38,585 nt of DNA from an uncultured Atopobiaceae bacterium. GTDB taxonomy: Bacteria; Actinomycetota; Coriobacteriia; Coriobacteriales; Atopobiaceae. The stretch is from assembly GCA_934792625.1 (NCBI GenBank), contig CAKVON010000012.1, positions 1-38,585 on the forward strand, written 5' to 3'. How positions within the stretch are numbered: the first letter of the stretch is position 1; each line of letters opens with the position of its first letter. Shown here piece after piece: positions 16,629 through 25,189 of the stretch. A program made the position numbers and the translations under genes. The notes under the pieces were generated by a model. That model was not told the DNA's origin. It worked only from the letters and a program-made list of their open reading frames with translations, and did not search any database.

Positions 16629-17465
16629 ATGATGGACGCAACGATGGCGGACAGGCTCATCGCCAGGCGCAAGGCCGCGGGCCTCTCGCAGGAGGCGCTC
16701 GCCGACAGGCTGGGCGTCAGCAGGCAGGCGGTCTCGAAGTGGGAGCGCGTCGAGTCCTCCCCCGACACCGACAACCTGATCGCCCTGGCGGCGCTCTACG
16801 GGATCACGCTCGACGAGCTCCTCTACGCAGACCCGCACGCCGACGCTGCCGAGAAGGACCGCGGGCACGTCTCGGTCTCGTGGCGCGAGGGCATCCACGT
16901 GGTCGACCCCAAGAAGGGCGAGGAGGTCCACATAGGTTGGAACGGCATCCACGTGGACAACCCAGGCAAGGGCGAGAGCGTCCACGTGAGCCCGGGTGGC
17001 GTGCACGTGGACACGCCGGACGACGGAGGGCACTCCGTCCACACGCGACCCGACGGCGGCGTCACCGTCGACGGCCACGACTTCAAGAGCTGGGGCGAGG
17101 CCCACGACGCCCTCGGGCACGGAGGCAAGGGACCCAGCGCCTTCCTTCGCGGGTGGCGACGCTTCCCGTTCCCGGCGATCGTGGGGGCAGCGTACCTTGC
17201 CCTGGGGGTGGCGCGCAGCCTGTGGGCATGGGGCCTGCTGCTGTTCCTGCTGGTCCCCGTCTACTACACCCTTGGCAAGGCCATCGACAGGCGCGACCCG
17301 TTCGGGTTCGTGGCGGGAGCGTGGCCATGGGCCGCCGTCTGCCTGGCAACCGTCGCGCTGGCCGCGCAGGGCAACGCGCTTCAGGCGCTCATGTGGATTG
17401 TCGTGGGCATCCCGGTGGTCTCGGGACTCGCGGGGTCGCTCTCGAGGTGGTGGCGCCACCGCTGA
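16629..17465 (+). CDS. HTH (Cro/CI-type) regulator with beta-repeats and membrane helices
   Basis: A 278-residue protein of uncommon layout. Residues 4-60 are an XRE-type helix-turn-helix (LIARRKAAGLSQEALADRLG, then VSRQAVSKWER). Residues 80-150 hold about four or five short repeats around G-x-HV (GIHVVDPKKG, GIHVDNPGKG, GVHVDTPDDG, GGVTVDG), predicted extended beta structure. The C-terminal 100 residues form about four hydrophobic helices. It may be a membrane-tethered DNA-binding sensor. The start is ATG at 16629 (or the adjacent ATG at 16632) after GGAAGGG; the frame open from 16515 begins inside a dyad. It sits behind nested dyads that may be its operator. Target genes are unknown; the hydroxylase operon just upstream is one candidate. 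Confidence 0.85.
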   Translation: MMDATMADRLIARRKAAGLSQEALADRLGVSRQAVSKWERVESSPDTDNLIALAALYGITLDELLYADPHADAAEKDRGHVSVSWREGIHVVDPKKGEEVHIGWNGIHVDNPGKGESVHVSPGGVHVDTPDDGGHSVHTRPDGGVTVDGHDFKSWGEAHDALGHGGKGPSAFLRGWRRFPFPAIVGAAYLALGVARSLWAWGLLLFLLVPVYYTLGKAIDRRDPFGFVAGAWPWAAVCLATVALAAQGNALQALMWIVVGIPVVSGLAGSLSRWWRHR

Positions 17466-17489
17466 CGAACACGTCGTCGGATAGCTCCG

Positions 17490-17545
17490 AACGAGAAGTG
17501 CGGGCCACGTACCCCCCCGTACGCGGCCCGCACGCTCTTCTCGTT
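17490..17545. terminator. Bidirectional terminator built from an inverted pair of the dispersed motif
   Basis: AACGAGAAG plus TGCGGGCC (17490-17506) pairs with GGCCCGCA (17525-17532) and, after a four-base bulge, CTTCTCGTT (17537-17545). The loop holds a further small dyad. It lies between convergent genes (stops at 17465 and 17575). The left arm includes the motif GAGAAGTGC. Confidence 0.75.
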
Positions 17546-17574
17546 AGTGTTTGGCCGTCCCTGTGGCGGCTTGG

Positions 17575-18426
17575 CTACTTCTGCACCAGCGCGAGACCGA
17601 AGGTGCCCGGCCCGCAGTGCGAGGTGATCACGTTGCCGGTGTCGAACCAGCTGACCTGCTCGAAGCCGAGGTCGAGGGCGTGCTTCTCGGCGGCCTCCTG
17701 GATCTGGAGCGGCAGGCCCGGCGAGCGCACGAAGAAGATGCGCTCGAGGTCGACGGCACCCTGCTCGACGACGATGTCGATCAGCCTGAGCACGGCCGAC
17801 TGCTTGGAGCCGCGGAGCTTGCTCGTGGCCACGAGGCGGCCGTCGACGATCTGGATGACCGGCTTGATCTTGAGCAGCGTGGCACCCAGGAACGCGACGT
17901 TGGACAGGCGGCCGCCGGCGCGCAGGTAGCCCAGGTCGCCGGGGATGAAGGCCATCTGGACCGAGGCGGCCAGGCCGTCGGCGTAGGCGATGAGCTCCTC
18001 GGGGCCAGCCTCGGGATGCTCGGCGAGCCACCTGGCGGCGCCGGTCACGATGAGGCCCTGGCCGATGGTCACCTGGGCGGTGTCGGTCGCGAAGACGTAG
18101 TCGCGACCCTCGGCTGCGGTCAGCGCGTTGTCGTACGAGCAGGTGGTCACGGCCGAGTAGGCCAGAACGACGATCTTGGCCTCGGGGTCGGCGTCGTGGA
18201 TCTCGTCGAACACGCGGGCGTAGTCGCCGGGCATGGCCGCCGAGGTGTGCGGCATGACCACGAGCTGGCGGCAGTCCTCCAGCATCTCGGCGGGGTCCAT
18301 GTCGCCGTCGTTGATCGTGCGGTCGCCGATCGAGACGTGCATCGGGACGATGTGGATGCCGAGCTCCGCCGCAAGGTCGGCGGGGATGTCGGAGCCGCTC
18401 TCGGCGACGATGACGGTCCTTGCCAT
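17575..18426 (-). CDS. DegV-family fatty-acid-binding protein
   Basis: A 283-residue DegV protein. In Firmicutes such proteins (FakB) bind a fatty acid for phosphorylation by the kinase FakA; no FakA is seen in the window. Signature parts are MARTVIVAESGSDIP at the start, the lipid-carboxylate loop HTSAAMPGDY (about 80-90), and DLGYLRAGGRLSNVAFLGATLLKIKPV (about 165-192). ATG at 18426 is preceded by AAGGGGGC. The gene is flanked by the bidirectional terminator on one side and two copies of the dispersed motif upstream. Cytoplasmic. Confidence 0.92.
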   Translation of the reverse strand: MARTVIVAESGSDIPADLAAELGIHIVPMHVSIGDRTINDGDMDPAEMLEDCRQLVVMPHTSAAMPGDYARVFDEIHDADPEAKIVVLAYSAVTTCSYDNALTAAEGRDYVFATDTAQVTIGQGLIVTGAARWLAEHPEAGPEELIAYADGLAASVQMAFIPGDLGYLRAGGRLSNVAFLGATLLKIKPVIQIVDGRLVATSKLRGSKQSAVLRLIDIVVEQGAVDLERIFFVRSPGLPLQIQEAAEKHALDLGFEQVSWFDTGNVITSHCGPGTFGLALVQK

Positions 18427-18457
18427 GTTGCCCCCTTATGCGAGACGCGGGCTCGCC

Positions 18458-18528
18458 GCACTTCTCGCCAGTCGAAATTCGAAAGTCAGTCAGTTTATGC
18501 GCACGAACCCACGCCAGGTGAGAAGTGC
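18458..18528. repeat. Two facing copies of the dispersed motif upstream of the DegV gene
   Basis: GCACTTCTCGCCA (18458-18470) and GAGAAGTGC (18520-18528) lie in opposite orientation 49 bases apart in the spacer between the DegV gene and the tmRNA terminator. A dyad TTGAC-GA-GTCAA (18548-18559) lies nearby. The spacer (18427-18596) must also hold the DegV promoter; I could not place it with confidence. Confidence 0.6.
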
Positions 18529-18596
18529 CACGCAATTGTACGACATGTTGACGAGTCAAAAAGTAGTCACACATATGCCACAGGACTCGCGACACG

Positions 18597-18632
18597 AAAA
18601 GACCCCGCCCCGCGGCATGCGGGACGGGGTCG
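18597..18632 (-). terminator. Rho-independent terminator of ssrA
   Basis: On the minus strand GACCCCG-TC-CCGC pairs with GCGG-GG-CGGGGTC and is followed by TTTTC, 10 bases after the tmRNA 3' CCA. Confidence 0.85.
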
Positions 18633-18641
18633 CTGCACTCA

Positions 18642-19006
18642 TGGTGGAGGCGCGGAGAATCGAACTCCGGTCCAAAGCAATCCCCTGGCAGGTGTCTCCA
18701 GGCTCAGTCGCCGATTAGGTCTCGGGCGCGTCACACTCGGTGACCCGCGTTCGGCGCCCCAGTTGGTTCGGTCTTAGCGCGCGGCATACCAACGACGTCC
18801 GCGCGAGCGTCTCCCTAAGATGACGTCTCCGCGGGGGCAGGAGAAACCCCCGCCTCGACGGCCACTAATTAATTAAGCGGCGAGGGCGTAAGAGCCCTGG
18901 AAAGAGTTGTCGTCAATTCAATTTGACGGGACCCCTGTTTAGCGTGGCGAGGAGACCACGGCCTGCTGCCCACCTCAGGACCACCCTGTCGAAACCAGTC
19001 GCCCCC
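18642..19006 (-). ncRNA. ssrA: Transfer-messenger RNA (tmRNA)
   Basis: About 365 bases. The 5' end reads GGGGGCGACTGGTTTCGACAG, the classic tmRNA opening, and pairs with the 3' CGCCUCC before ACCA to form the acceptor stem. The T-arm GGAGTTCGATTCTCC precedes it. The tag reading frame lies at 18914-18873 and ends with codons for the tag DDNSFQGSYALAA and TAA; the exact resume codon is uncertain by one or two codons because the conserved Ala codon is not obvious. With SmpB (encoded 2.7 kb away) it frees ribosomes stalled on broken mRNA and marks the product for proteolysis through the ALAA end. Confidence 0.96.
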
Positions 19007-19174
19007 ACATAGGGTCGGGGCCGATTGCCACCATGCGAGTGTCAGTGTTCGGGCCCGCGACGAGCGCGGGTCTGTCCATTCTACCCACTTTGCGTCCCAC
19101 CATGCACGGCGCCGTGCCGAGAAGGACGTCGCGTGGGCCATGGCGCGAACGACGGCAGCACGGCCCGGCGGCGC

Positions 19175-20140
19175 CTAGCGGCGGGCGCGCCAGCCGCCAC
19201 GGGCGATGTGGTCGCGCAGGTCACGCTCGATCTGGGCCTCGACCTCGCGCGAGACGGCGTCGGCGGGCTCGTCGCCCTCCTGGGAGGTGAGGCCCATGTC
19301 GTGCAGGACGTCGAGCTCGATGTCGGCGGCGTGGCGACGCTCGATGCCATGCGCGACGCGCTCCTCGGCACGGCGCTCCGCCGCGGCAAGGCCGACTGCG
19401 GGCAGGCTGGCATCCTGGGACGCGGGCTCGACGCCTGCGAGGTCGGCCTCGAGGTCCTTCTCGACGATTCGCTCGACGTGGCGACGCTCGCGGTCGACGA
19501 ACATGATGAGGAAGCACGCGAGCAGGAGCGCGGGTGCGACCAGGATCATGAGCGTGCCCATGGCCGGGATCAGGGTGCTGCCGATAACCGCGCCGAGCAC
19601 GAAGCAGACGATGGTGAAGTAGCTCAGCAGGCCGCCGCGCAGCTGGTCGGAGTCGTGGTCGTGCACGTAGCCCACCATCGACTGGGTGCCGCTGCGCAGG
19701 TTGCCGATGCACATGGTCGTGGCCAGGGCTCGTCCGTGGAACTTGCGGAACGCCTGGACCTGGATGCCGCACGCGAACGAGGTGATGCCGTTGGCCCACA
19801 GGCTGTGACCGACGGGCACCTGCGACACGACCACCAGGGCCACGATCTCGACCGCCAGGGCAACCTGGCGCCAGTGCAGGTGGCGCTCGTGCGAGGCGAG
19901 CTTGATCGCATGGCACAAGGCGATGCCCAGGGCAAAGCAGACGACGGGCACCGCGTAGTGAAGGCACATGCCCCAGTTGCGCTCGGCCACGCTGACGCCA
20001 AACAGCAGCATGTTGCCCGTCTGCGCATTGGCGAAGACCTTGTCGCGCACCAGGTACGAATAGCAGTCCATCGTGCCGCCGGCCAACGCCAGAAGCACCG
20101 CGAGCTCGATCGACTCGGACTCCTGCCTCGCGAGGTTCAT
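19175..20140 (-). CDS. YoaK/DUF1275-family membrane protein
   Basis: A 321-residue protein. Residues 12-225 form about six membrane helices with the family pattern: GGTMDCYSYLVRDKVFANAQTGNMLLFGV near the start, FALGIALCHA, and the second-half segment FRKFHGRALATTMCIGNLRSGTQSMV. Function of the family is unknown. The C-terminal 95 residues are soluble, charged and Ala/Glu/Arg-rich, longer than the usual member of about 220-230 residues. The start chosen is ATG at 20140 with GGGAAGG upstream; the frame extends to 20230 but without a better site. Divergent from the ThrE-like gene. Confidence 0.85.
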   Translation of the reverse strand: MNLARQESESIELAVLLALAGGTMDCYSYLVRDKVFANAQTGNMLLFGVSVAERNWGMCLHYAVPVVCFALGIALCHAIKLASHERHLHWRQVALAVEIVALVVVSQVPVGHSLWANGITSFACGIQVQAFRKFHGRALATTMCIGNLRSGTQSMVGYVHDHDSDQLRGGLLSYFTIVCFVLGAVIGSTLIPAMGTLMILVAPALLLACFLIMFVDRERRHVERIVEKDLEADLAGVEPASQDASLPAVGLAAAERRAEERVAHGIERRHAADIELDVLHDMGLTSQEGDEPADAVSREVEAQIERDLRDHIARGGWRARR

Positions 20141-20321
20141 CCGCCTTCCCTCCCGCGGCGCCACGAGGTGGCGCACGCCCGTTCTTCTCGGCATCCGACG
20201 TGGATGCATACCAGAAGCACGATACTCCAAAGTGTCGATGTCTCAATCGGCGAACGGCACCTGGTTGGACTACGATTGGAGAGAAGTGCGCCCCGTGGCG
20301 GGCGCCGCGTATCCGCGGGAG

Positions 20322-21707
20322 ATGGTCCGAACGGCACAGAGGGTCACGAGGGCACGACACGACGGCATTGGCCGCCAGCACATGCAGGCAAACTGGGGGG
20401 AGGTCGTCGACGGGGGCGAAACCCTCGCGCGCGAGGCCTCGCTGGCCGACAAGTCCACCATCATCTGCCGGACGGGACAGCTCATGCTCGCCTCGGGAAC
20501 GGGCGCCTGGCGTGTGCGCGACTCGATGAACCGCGTGGCCCGCGTGCTGGGCGTCACGGTCCACGTGGACCTCTCGCTGCTGTCGATCGAGTGCACCTGC
20601 ATCGAGGGGCACGAGACATTCAGCGAGGTCGTGAGCCTGCCCACCACGGGCGTCAACACGCACCGCATCTGGCTGCTGGAGGACTACGTCCACGAGGTGG
20701 AGCAGCGCGGTCGCTCGCTGAGCGTCAACGGCTACCACCGCCTGCTCGACGTGGTGGAGAACTCGTCGCCGGACTACAGCCACGCCCAGCTGGGCCTGGC
20801 CGCGGCGTGCGCCTGCGCCGCGTTCGTCTTTTTGCTCGGCGGCGGCCCCGTCGAGATGGCGTGCGCCTTCGTGGGTGCCGGCCTGGGCAACTACGTGAGG
20901 GCGAGGATGCTGTCGCGCAGGCTCGGGCAGTTCAGCTGCATCGCCTGCGGCGTCACCGTGGCATGCGTCAGCTACCTCGCGGCGCTTCTCTGCATGGCGC
21001 GACTGACGAGCGGGGCCATGGCGCACGAGGCGGGCTACATCGGCGCGATGCTGTTCGTGATCCCGGGGTTCCCGCTCATTACGGCGGGGCTCGACATCGC
21101 CAAGCTCGACATGCGCAGCGGCATCGAGCGGCTGACCTATGCGATGGCCGTGATCGTGCTCGCGACCCTGATGGGCTGGCTGGTGGCCGAGGCGGTCGGC
21201 CTGAGGCCGGACGACTTCGCGCCGCAGGGCCTGGGGCCGGCGTCGCTGACCCTGCTGAGGCTCGCGATGAGCTTCGTGGGCGTCTTCGGGTTCTCGGTCA
21301 TGTTCAACAGCCCGCGCCCCATGGCGGCGACCGCGGGCCTGATCGGCGCGGTGTCCAACACGCTGCGCCTGACGCTCGTGGACCTCCCGACCATGATGCC
21401 GTTTCTGGGCCTGGCGCACGGGTGCCCACCCGAGGCGGCCGCGCTCGTGGGCGCCATCGCGAGCGGCCTTCTGGCCAACGTCGCCGAGCTAGGCACGAGC
21501 TACCCACGCATCTCTCTCACGGTTCCCTCGATCGTGATCATGGTGCCGGGCCTGTACCTGTACCGCGCCATGTACTACATGTGCGTGTTCGACACGGTGG
21601 GCATGCTCAACTGGCTCGTGCGCGCCGTGCTGATCGTGGCGTTTCTGCCGGTGGGGCTGGGCGTTGCCAGGACCCTGACCGACCCGCGCTGGCGCCGCAC
21701 CAGCTGA
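20322..21707 (+). CDS. ThrE-like threonine/serine exporter family protein
   Basis: About 461 residues. The N-terminal half has the soluble ThrE domain (LADKSTIICRTGQLMLASGTG to about residue 150: amphipathic, no membrane helices), followed by ten or so hydrophobic helices covering both the DUF1212-type and DUF3815-type halves, fused in one chain. The family exports threonine or serine, or has unknown small substrates. The start is uncertain: ATG at 20322 is used, but GTG at 20295 (behind GAGAAG), ATG at 20237 and ATG at 20382 are all in frame and none has a perfect ribosome binding site. A copy of the dispersed motif (20281-20289) lies right upstream. Convergent with smpB, 21 bases apart. Confidence 0.82.
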   Translation: MVRTAQRVTRARHDGIGRQHMQANWGEVVDGGETLAREASLADKSTIICRTGQLMLASGTGAWRVRDSMNRVARVLGVTVHVDLSLLSIECTCIEGHETFSEVVSLPTTGVNTHRIWLLEDYVHEVEQRGRSLSVNGYHRLLDVVENSSPDYSHAQLGLAAACACAAFVFLLGGGPVEMACAFVGAGLGNYVRARMLSRRLGQFSCIACGVTVACVSYLAALLCMARLTSGAMAHEAGYIGAMLFVIPGFPLITAGLDIAKLDMRSGIERLTYAMAVIVLATLMGWLVAEAVGLRPDDFAPQGLGPASLTLLRLAMSFVGVFGFSVMFNSPRPMAATAGLIGAVSNTLRLTLVDLPTMMPFLGLAHGCPPEAAALVGAIASGLLANVAELGTSYPRISLTVPSIVIMVPGLYLYRAMYYMCVFDTVGMLNWLVRAVLIVAFLPVGLGVARTLTDPRWRRTS

Positions 21708-21728
21708 CGTCGGACAAGGGGCCGCGCG

Positions 21729-22196
21729 CTACCGGTTGCGCTGCTTGATGGCGCGGGCGATCTCGCGGTCGACGTCGCGGCGGGCCATGTCGGCGCGCTT
21801 GTCGTAGAGCTTCTTGCCGCGGCCGAGGCCGATGCAGAGCTTGACGCGGTTGTGCTCGTCGAAGTACAGCTCCAGCGGCACGAGCGCGGCTCCACGGACG
21901 CGCAGCTTGCCGTCCAGGTAGTCGATCTGCCTGCGGTGCAGCAGCAGCCTGCGCTTGCGGTCGGGGTCGACGTTCCAGATGTTGCCATGCGAGTAGGGGT
22001 GCAGGTGCACGCCATGCAGCCAGCACTGGCCACCCCTGATCAGGCAGAAGGCGTCGGTGATCTGACAGGGGCGCTCGCGAAGGGAGCGCACCTCGGTGCC
22101 ACGTAGCTCGATTCCCGCCTCGAACGTCTCGTCGATGAAGTACTCGTGGCGGGCGGAGCGGTTACGGGCGATGGTCTTCTTCTCACGCTTGGGCAT
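21729..22196 (-). CDS. smpB: SsrA-binding protein SmpB
   Basis: A 155-residue tmRNA-binding protein needed to bring tmRNA to stalled ribosomes. Conserved blocks: IARNRSARHEYFIDETFEAGIEL with GTEVRSLR, then HLHPYSHGNIWN, PDRKRRLLLHRRQI and GLGRGKKLYDKR. The C-terminal tail (ARRDVDREIARAIKQRNR) is basic and would lie in the mRNA channel. The start codon overlaps the end of the TPR gene by 14 bases, so translation is coupled. Its RNA partner ssrA lies 2.7 kb downstream on the same strand. Confidence 0.96.
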   Translation of the reverse strand: MPKREKKTIARNRSARHEYFIDETFEAGIELRGTEVRSLRERPCQITDAFCLIRGGQCWLHGVHLHPYSHGNIWNVDPDRKRRLLLHRRQIDYLDGKLRVRGAALVPLELYFDEHNRVKLCIGLGRGKKLYDKRADMARRDVDREIARAIKQRNR

Positions 22197-23034
22197 CGTC
22201 GGCCGCCTCGTCGGTGTTGTGGATGAGCTCGATCAGGGCAGTGGCCGCGGGTCCGCCCACCAGGTCGCGCGCGCGAACGGTGAGGTCGGTGGCCAGGTCG
22301 CGGTGGCCGGTCTTGGCGGCGTCCGAGGCACACATGAGCATGCAGACGGCGATCTCGGCGTTGGCACCCTCGGGCAGACCCTCCTGGGCAAGAAGGTCGC
22401 GCGCCTGCTCGTCGGTGATGGAGTCGGGGTCGGCGTCGGTGCCGGCCACGGCCGCGATGGCGTCCTCGAGGGCGGTCGACGGCATCTCCAGCCTGCGGGC
22501 GCAGCGAAGGCAGGCGGCCTGCTGCTTGGGACGGTCCGTCTGCGAGAAGAACTGGGCGAAGTTGAGGTAGGCGCGCACCAGGTGGCGCGCGTCGCTCGCG
22601 CGCTCGAACACCGAGAAGCTCAGGCCGAGCCACTCGTCGATGTCACCGTTGGTGCGGAAGAGGTCCGCGAGGTTCAGTCGGTGGGCGCAGTCCATCGGGT
22701 TCCAGCGCACGGCCTGCTTGAGCGCCTCGGTCGCGCGGGCGTAGTCGCCCTGGCGCACGCAGGCCAGGCCCAGGTCGGAGTACATGCGGTCCAGGGGCTC
22801 GTCCATCTCGCGCAGCTCGCGCGGGTCGTTCTCGACGCGGCGGTACGCCAGGCGCTCGAACAGCGTGGGGAAGCTGAACCACTGCACGTGCTCGGTCGTC
22901 GGGCAGTTGGCCGCCACGTACTCCTCGGCGTCCGCCGCCATCCGGCTGAGCAGCGACTCGGCGAGGTCCGTCTCGCCCTGGACGAGAAGCCCCTCGGCCT
23001 GCATCAGGTCTTCGTTCATGCTTGACTGGTTCAT
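22183..23034 (-). CDS. TPR-like helical protein of unknown function between rnr and smpB
   Basis: A 283-residue all-helical, acidic, soluble protein. A clear TPR unit appears near residues 95-130 (YSDLGLACVRQGDYARATEALKQAVRWNPMD), with weaker helical pairs before and after. I recognise no enzyme motif. ATG at 23034 follows AAGGGAACC; an in-frame upstream Met at 23100 overlaps rnr. It begins 28 bases after rnr and overlaps smpB, so it is embedded in an operon for RNA quality control and may be an adaptor there (inference). Confidence 0.82.
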   Translation of the reverse strand: MNQSSMNEDLMQAEGLLVQGETDLAESLLSRMAADAEEYVAANCPTTEHVQWFSFPTLFERLAYRRVENDPRELREMDEPLDRMYSDLGLACVRQGDYARATEALKQAVRWNPMDCAHRLNLADLFRTNGDIDEWLGLSFSVFERASDARHLVRAYLNFAQFFSQTDRPKQQAACLRCARRLEMPSTALEDAIAAVAGTDADPDSITDEQARDLLAQEGLPEGANAEIAVCMLMCASDAAKTGHRDLATDLTVRARDLVGGPAATALIELIHNTDEAADDAQA

Positions 23035-23062
23035 CTGGTTCCCTTCGTGCCGTCGTAGTGAA

Positions 23063-25114
23063 CTAGTGTACCCCGTCGGGCACGCGCCCCACAGCCCCAC
23101 CCACGAGCGCGAGGCCGATTCTGCCGCGCGCGGGGCAGGCGTCGGTCACGCGGACGGCGACACGCATGCCCGGGCGCCACACCCGGCCCGTCGACTCGCC
23201 GCGAAGCGAGAGTCGCGCCTCGTCGAACGAGAACCACTCCTCCCCCATCGCGCGCACCGGCACCAGGCCCTCGGCCAGGGTCTCGTCCAGCGTCACGAAC
23301 ATGCCGAAGCGCTCGCAGCCGGACACGACGCCCGAGACGACCTCGCCCACGCGGCCCGCATAGAGCTCGGCGAGCTTGACCCTCTGCGAGGCACGGGCCG
23401 CCGAGTCGGCCACCCGCTCGCGGTCCGAGCAGGTGCGGCAAAGCTGCGCGAGCTCGCGGTCCTGCTCGGCACGCACGCGCGGCGAGTCGCCATGGCCCAG
23501 GGACAGCTTGAGCGCGCGATGTACGATCACGTCGGGATAGCGCCTGATGGGCGAGGTGAAATGGCAGTACGCGCGGGCGGCCAGCGCGTAGTGGCCACGG
23601 TTGTCGGGCATGTAGGTCGCGCGCGCCTGGGCACGAAGCAGCAGCGCGTTGACCAGCGCCGCGGCAGGCGTGCCATGGACACGACGCAGCACCGCCTGGA
23701 TGGCAAACTGGTCGCCCGCGGCCACGAGGTCCGCGTCGGCACCACGTGCCAGGCCCAGCTCGCCGAGCACGGGAAGCGTGGCGAGAAGTGCGTCGGGCAT
23801 CGGCGGCTCGTGCACGCGGAAGGCCGCCGGCGCGCCGTCGCGCCACAGGCGCTCGGCCACGCACTCGTTCGCCAGCAGCATTGCCTCCTCGACGAGCGAG
23901 GTCGCGCGGGTGCGGGAGCGAATGCACACGCCGGTGGGGCGGCCATGCTCGTCGAGCGTGACCTTGGACTCGCTGGTCTCGAAATCCACCGAGCCACGGC
24001 GCTCGCGCACGGCCAGGCGCCTCTGGGCGAGCTCGTCCAGAAGGGCGAGCGCCTCGGCAACCTCGTCGCGCACCCCGGCATCGCAGTCCAACCCTGGCGC
24101 GTCGAGCCTGCCCTCCAGCAGGTCGTCGACCGAGTCGTAGTCCAGCCTGGCCTTGGACCTGATTGCCGAGGCGCACTCGCGGTGCGACGTAACCTCTCCC
24201 GCGGGCGTCAGACGCACGAAGACCGACATGGCAAGGCGGTCCTCGCCCGGGCGCAGCGAGCACACGTCGTTGCACAGGCGCTCGGGCAGCATCGGGATCA
24301 CGCGGTCGGCAAGGTATACGGAGCAGGTGCGCTGCCTGGCCTCGAGGTCGACCGACGTGCCCCACCCGACGTAGTGCGACACGTCGGCGATGTGGACGCC
24401 CAACTCGTAACCGCCATCTTCCAGCCGACGGCACGACACCGCGTCGTCAAAGTCGCGCGCGTCGGCCGGGTCCACCGTCACGCAGAGAAGGTCGCGCAGG
24501 TCGCGGCGCCACGGCTGGCGACTCAGCGCGTCGTCGACGTTCGCGCGAATGGCCTCGGCCTGCTCGAGCGCCGGTGGCGGGAAGGCGACCGGAAGGTCGT
24601 ACGAGGCCACGACGGCCTCGACGTCGAGGTCGAGCTCGGAGCCCGATCCCACGCGACGGTCAAGCGTGACCACCCCCGCCTCGCGACGAGCCGGGTAGGT
24701 CAGAATACGCGCGACGACGACGTCACCCTCGGCGACGCCCAGGCGCTCGGCCGAGTCGTCCTGCGGCAGCACGAAGAAGTCGCGACGGATGCGCTCGTCG
24801 AGCGGCACGACCGCGCCCAGGGGCTCGGCCACGCCATAGGTGCCCAGGAAAGTCGCGACATTGCGCTGCATGACGGACTGGACGTAGGCCTGCGGCTGGC
24901 CACCGCCCACGAGCGAGACGCGCACGACGTCGCCATTCATGCCCTCCCGAAGGCCACGACGGGCGACCTCGAAGGTCCCCTCCTGCGTGTCGACGAAGGC
25001 ATGGCCCGGTCGCAGCACGCGCAGCGTGCCCTCGACGAGCCTGCTGGCGGACCGCCCGCGACGAGCGCCGTTGCCGCCGCGGGCACGCGACGAGCGCGAA
25101 CGCTTCCTGCCCAT
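23063..25114 (-). CDS. rnr: Ribonuclease R (RNB/S1 exoribonuclease)
   Basis: A 683-residue 3'-to-5' exoribonuclease. The order is: basic N-terminus (about 25 residues, RKRSRSSRARGG), cold-shock domains (to about 190), the RNB catalytic domain with DPADARDFDDAV (metal-binding Asp cluster, about 215-226) and CHFTSPIRRYPDVIVHRAL (about 530), then an S1 domain with GVVSGCERFGMFVTLDETLAEGLVP. Shorter than the 813-residue E. coli enzyme, lacking its N-terminal helix-turn-helix and long Lys-rich tail. RNase R degrades defective mRNA released by tmRNA-SmpB, which fits its place upstream of smpB. ATG at 25114 follows GGGGGAG. Confidence 0.94.
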   Translation of the reverse strand: MGRKRSRSSRARGGNGARRGRSASRLVEGTLRVLRPGHAFVDTQEGTFEVARRGLREGMNGDVVRVSLVGGGQPQAYVQSVMQRNVATFLGTYGVAEPLGAVVPLDERIRRDFFVLPQDDSAERLGVAEGDVVVARILTYPARREAGVVTLDRRVGSGSELDLDVEAVVASYDLPVAFPPPALEQAEAIRANVDDALSRQPWRRDLRDLLCVTVDPADARDFDDAVSCRRLEDGGYELGVHIADVSHYVGWGTSVDLEARQRTCSVYLADRVIPMLPERLCNDVCSLRPGEDRLAMSVFVRLTPAGEVTSHRECASAIRSKARLDYDSVDDLLEGRLDAPGLDCDAGVRDEVAEALALLDELAQRRLAVRERRGSVDFETSESKVTLDEHGRPTGVCIRSRTRATSLVEEAMLLANECVAERLWRDGAPAAFRVHEPPMPDALLATLPVLGELGLARGADADLVAAGDQFAIQAVLRRVHGTPAAALVNALLLRAQARATYMPDNRGHYALAARAYCHFTSPIRRYPDVIVHRALKLSLGHGDSPRVRAEQDRELAQLCRTCSDRERVADSAARASQRVKLAELYAGRVGEVVSGVVSGCERFGMFVTLDETLAEGLVPVRAMGEEWFSFDEARLSLRGESTGRVWRPGMRVAVRVTDACPARGRIGLALVGGAVGRVPDGVH

Positions 25115-25133
25115 GGTCTCCCCCTAACAAGAA

Positions 25134-25167
25134 GGGGCGGCCCGACCACGCTGGCCGATGCCGCCCC
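25134..25167 (-). terminator. Terminator or attenuator between ftsX and rnr
   Basis: On the minus strand GGGGCGGC and GCCGCCCC form an eight-base stem with an 18-base loop and are followed by TTCTTGTT, 22 bases after the ftsX stop. It may partly separate ftsEX from the rnr operon. Confidence 0.7.
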
Positions 25168-25189
25168 AGAGCCTACGAAGTACTTCTCG

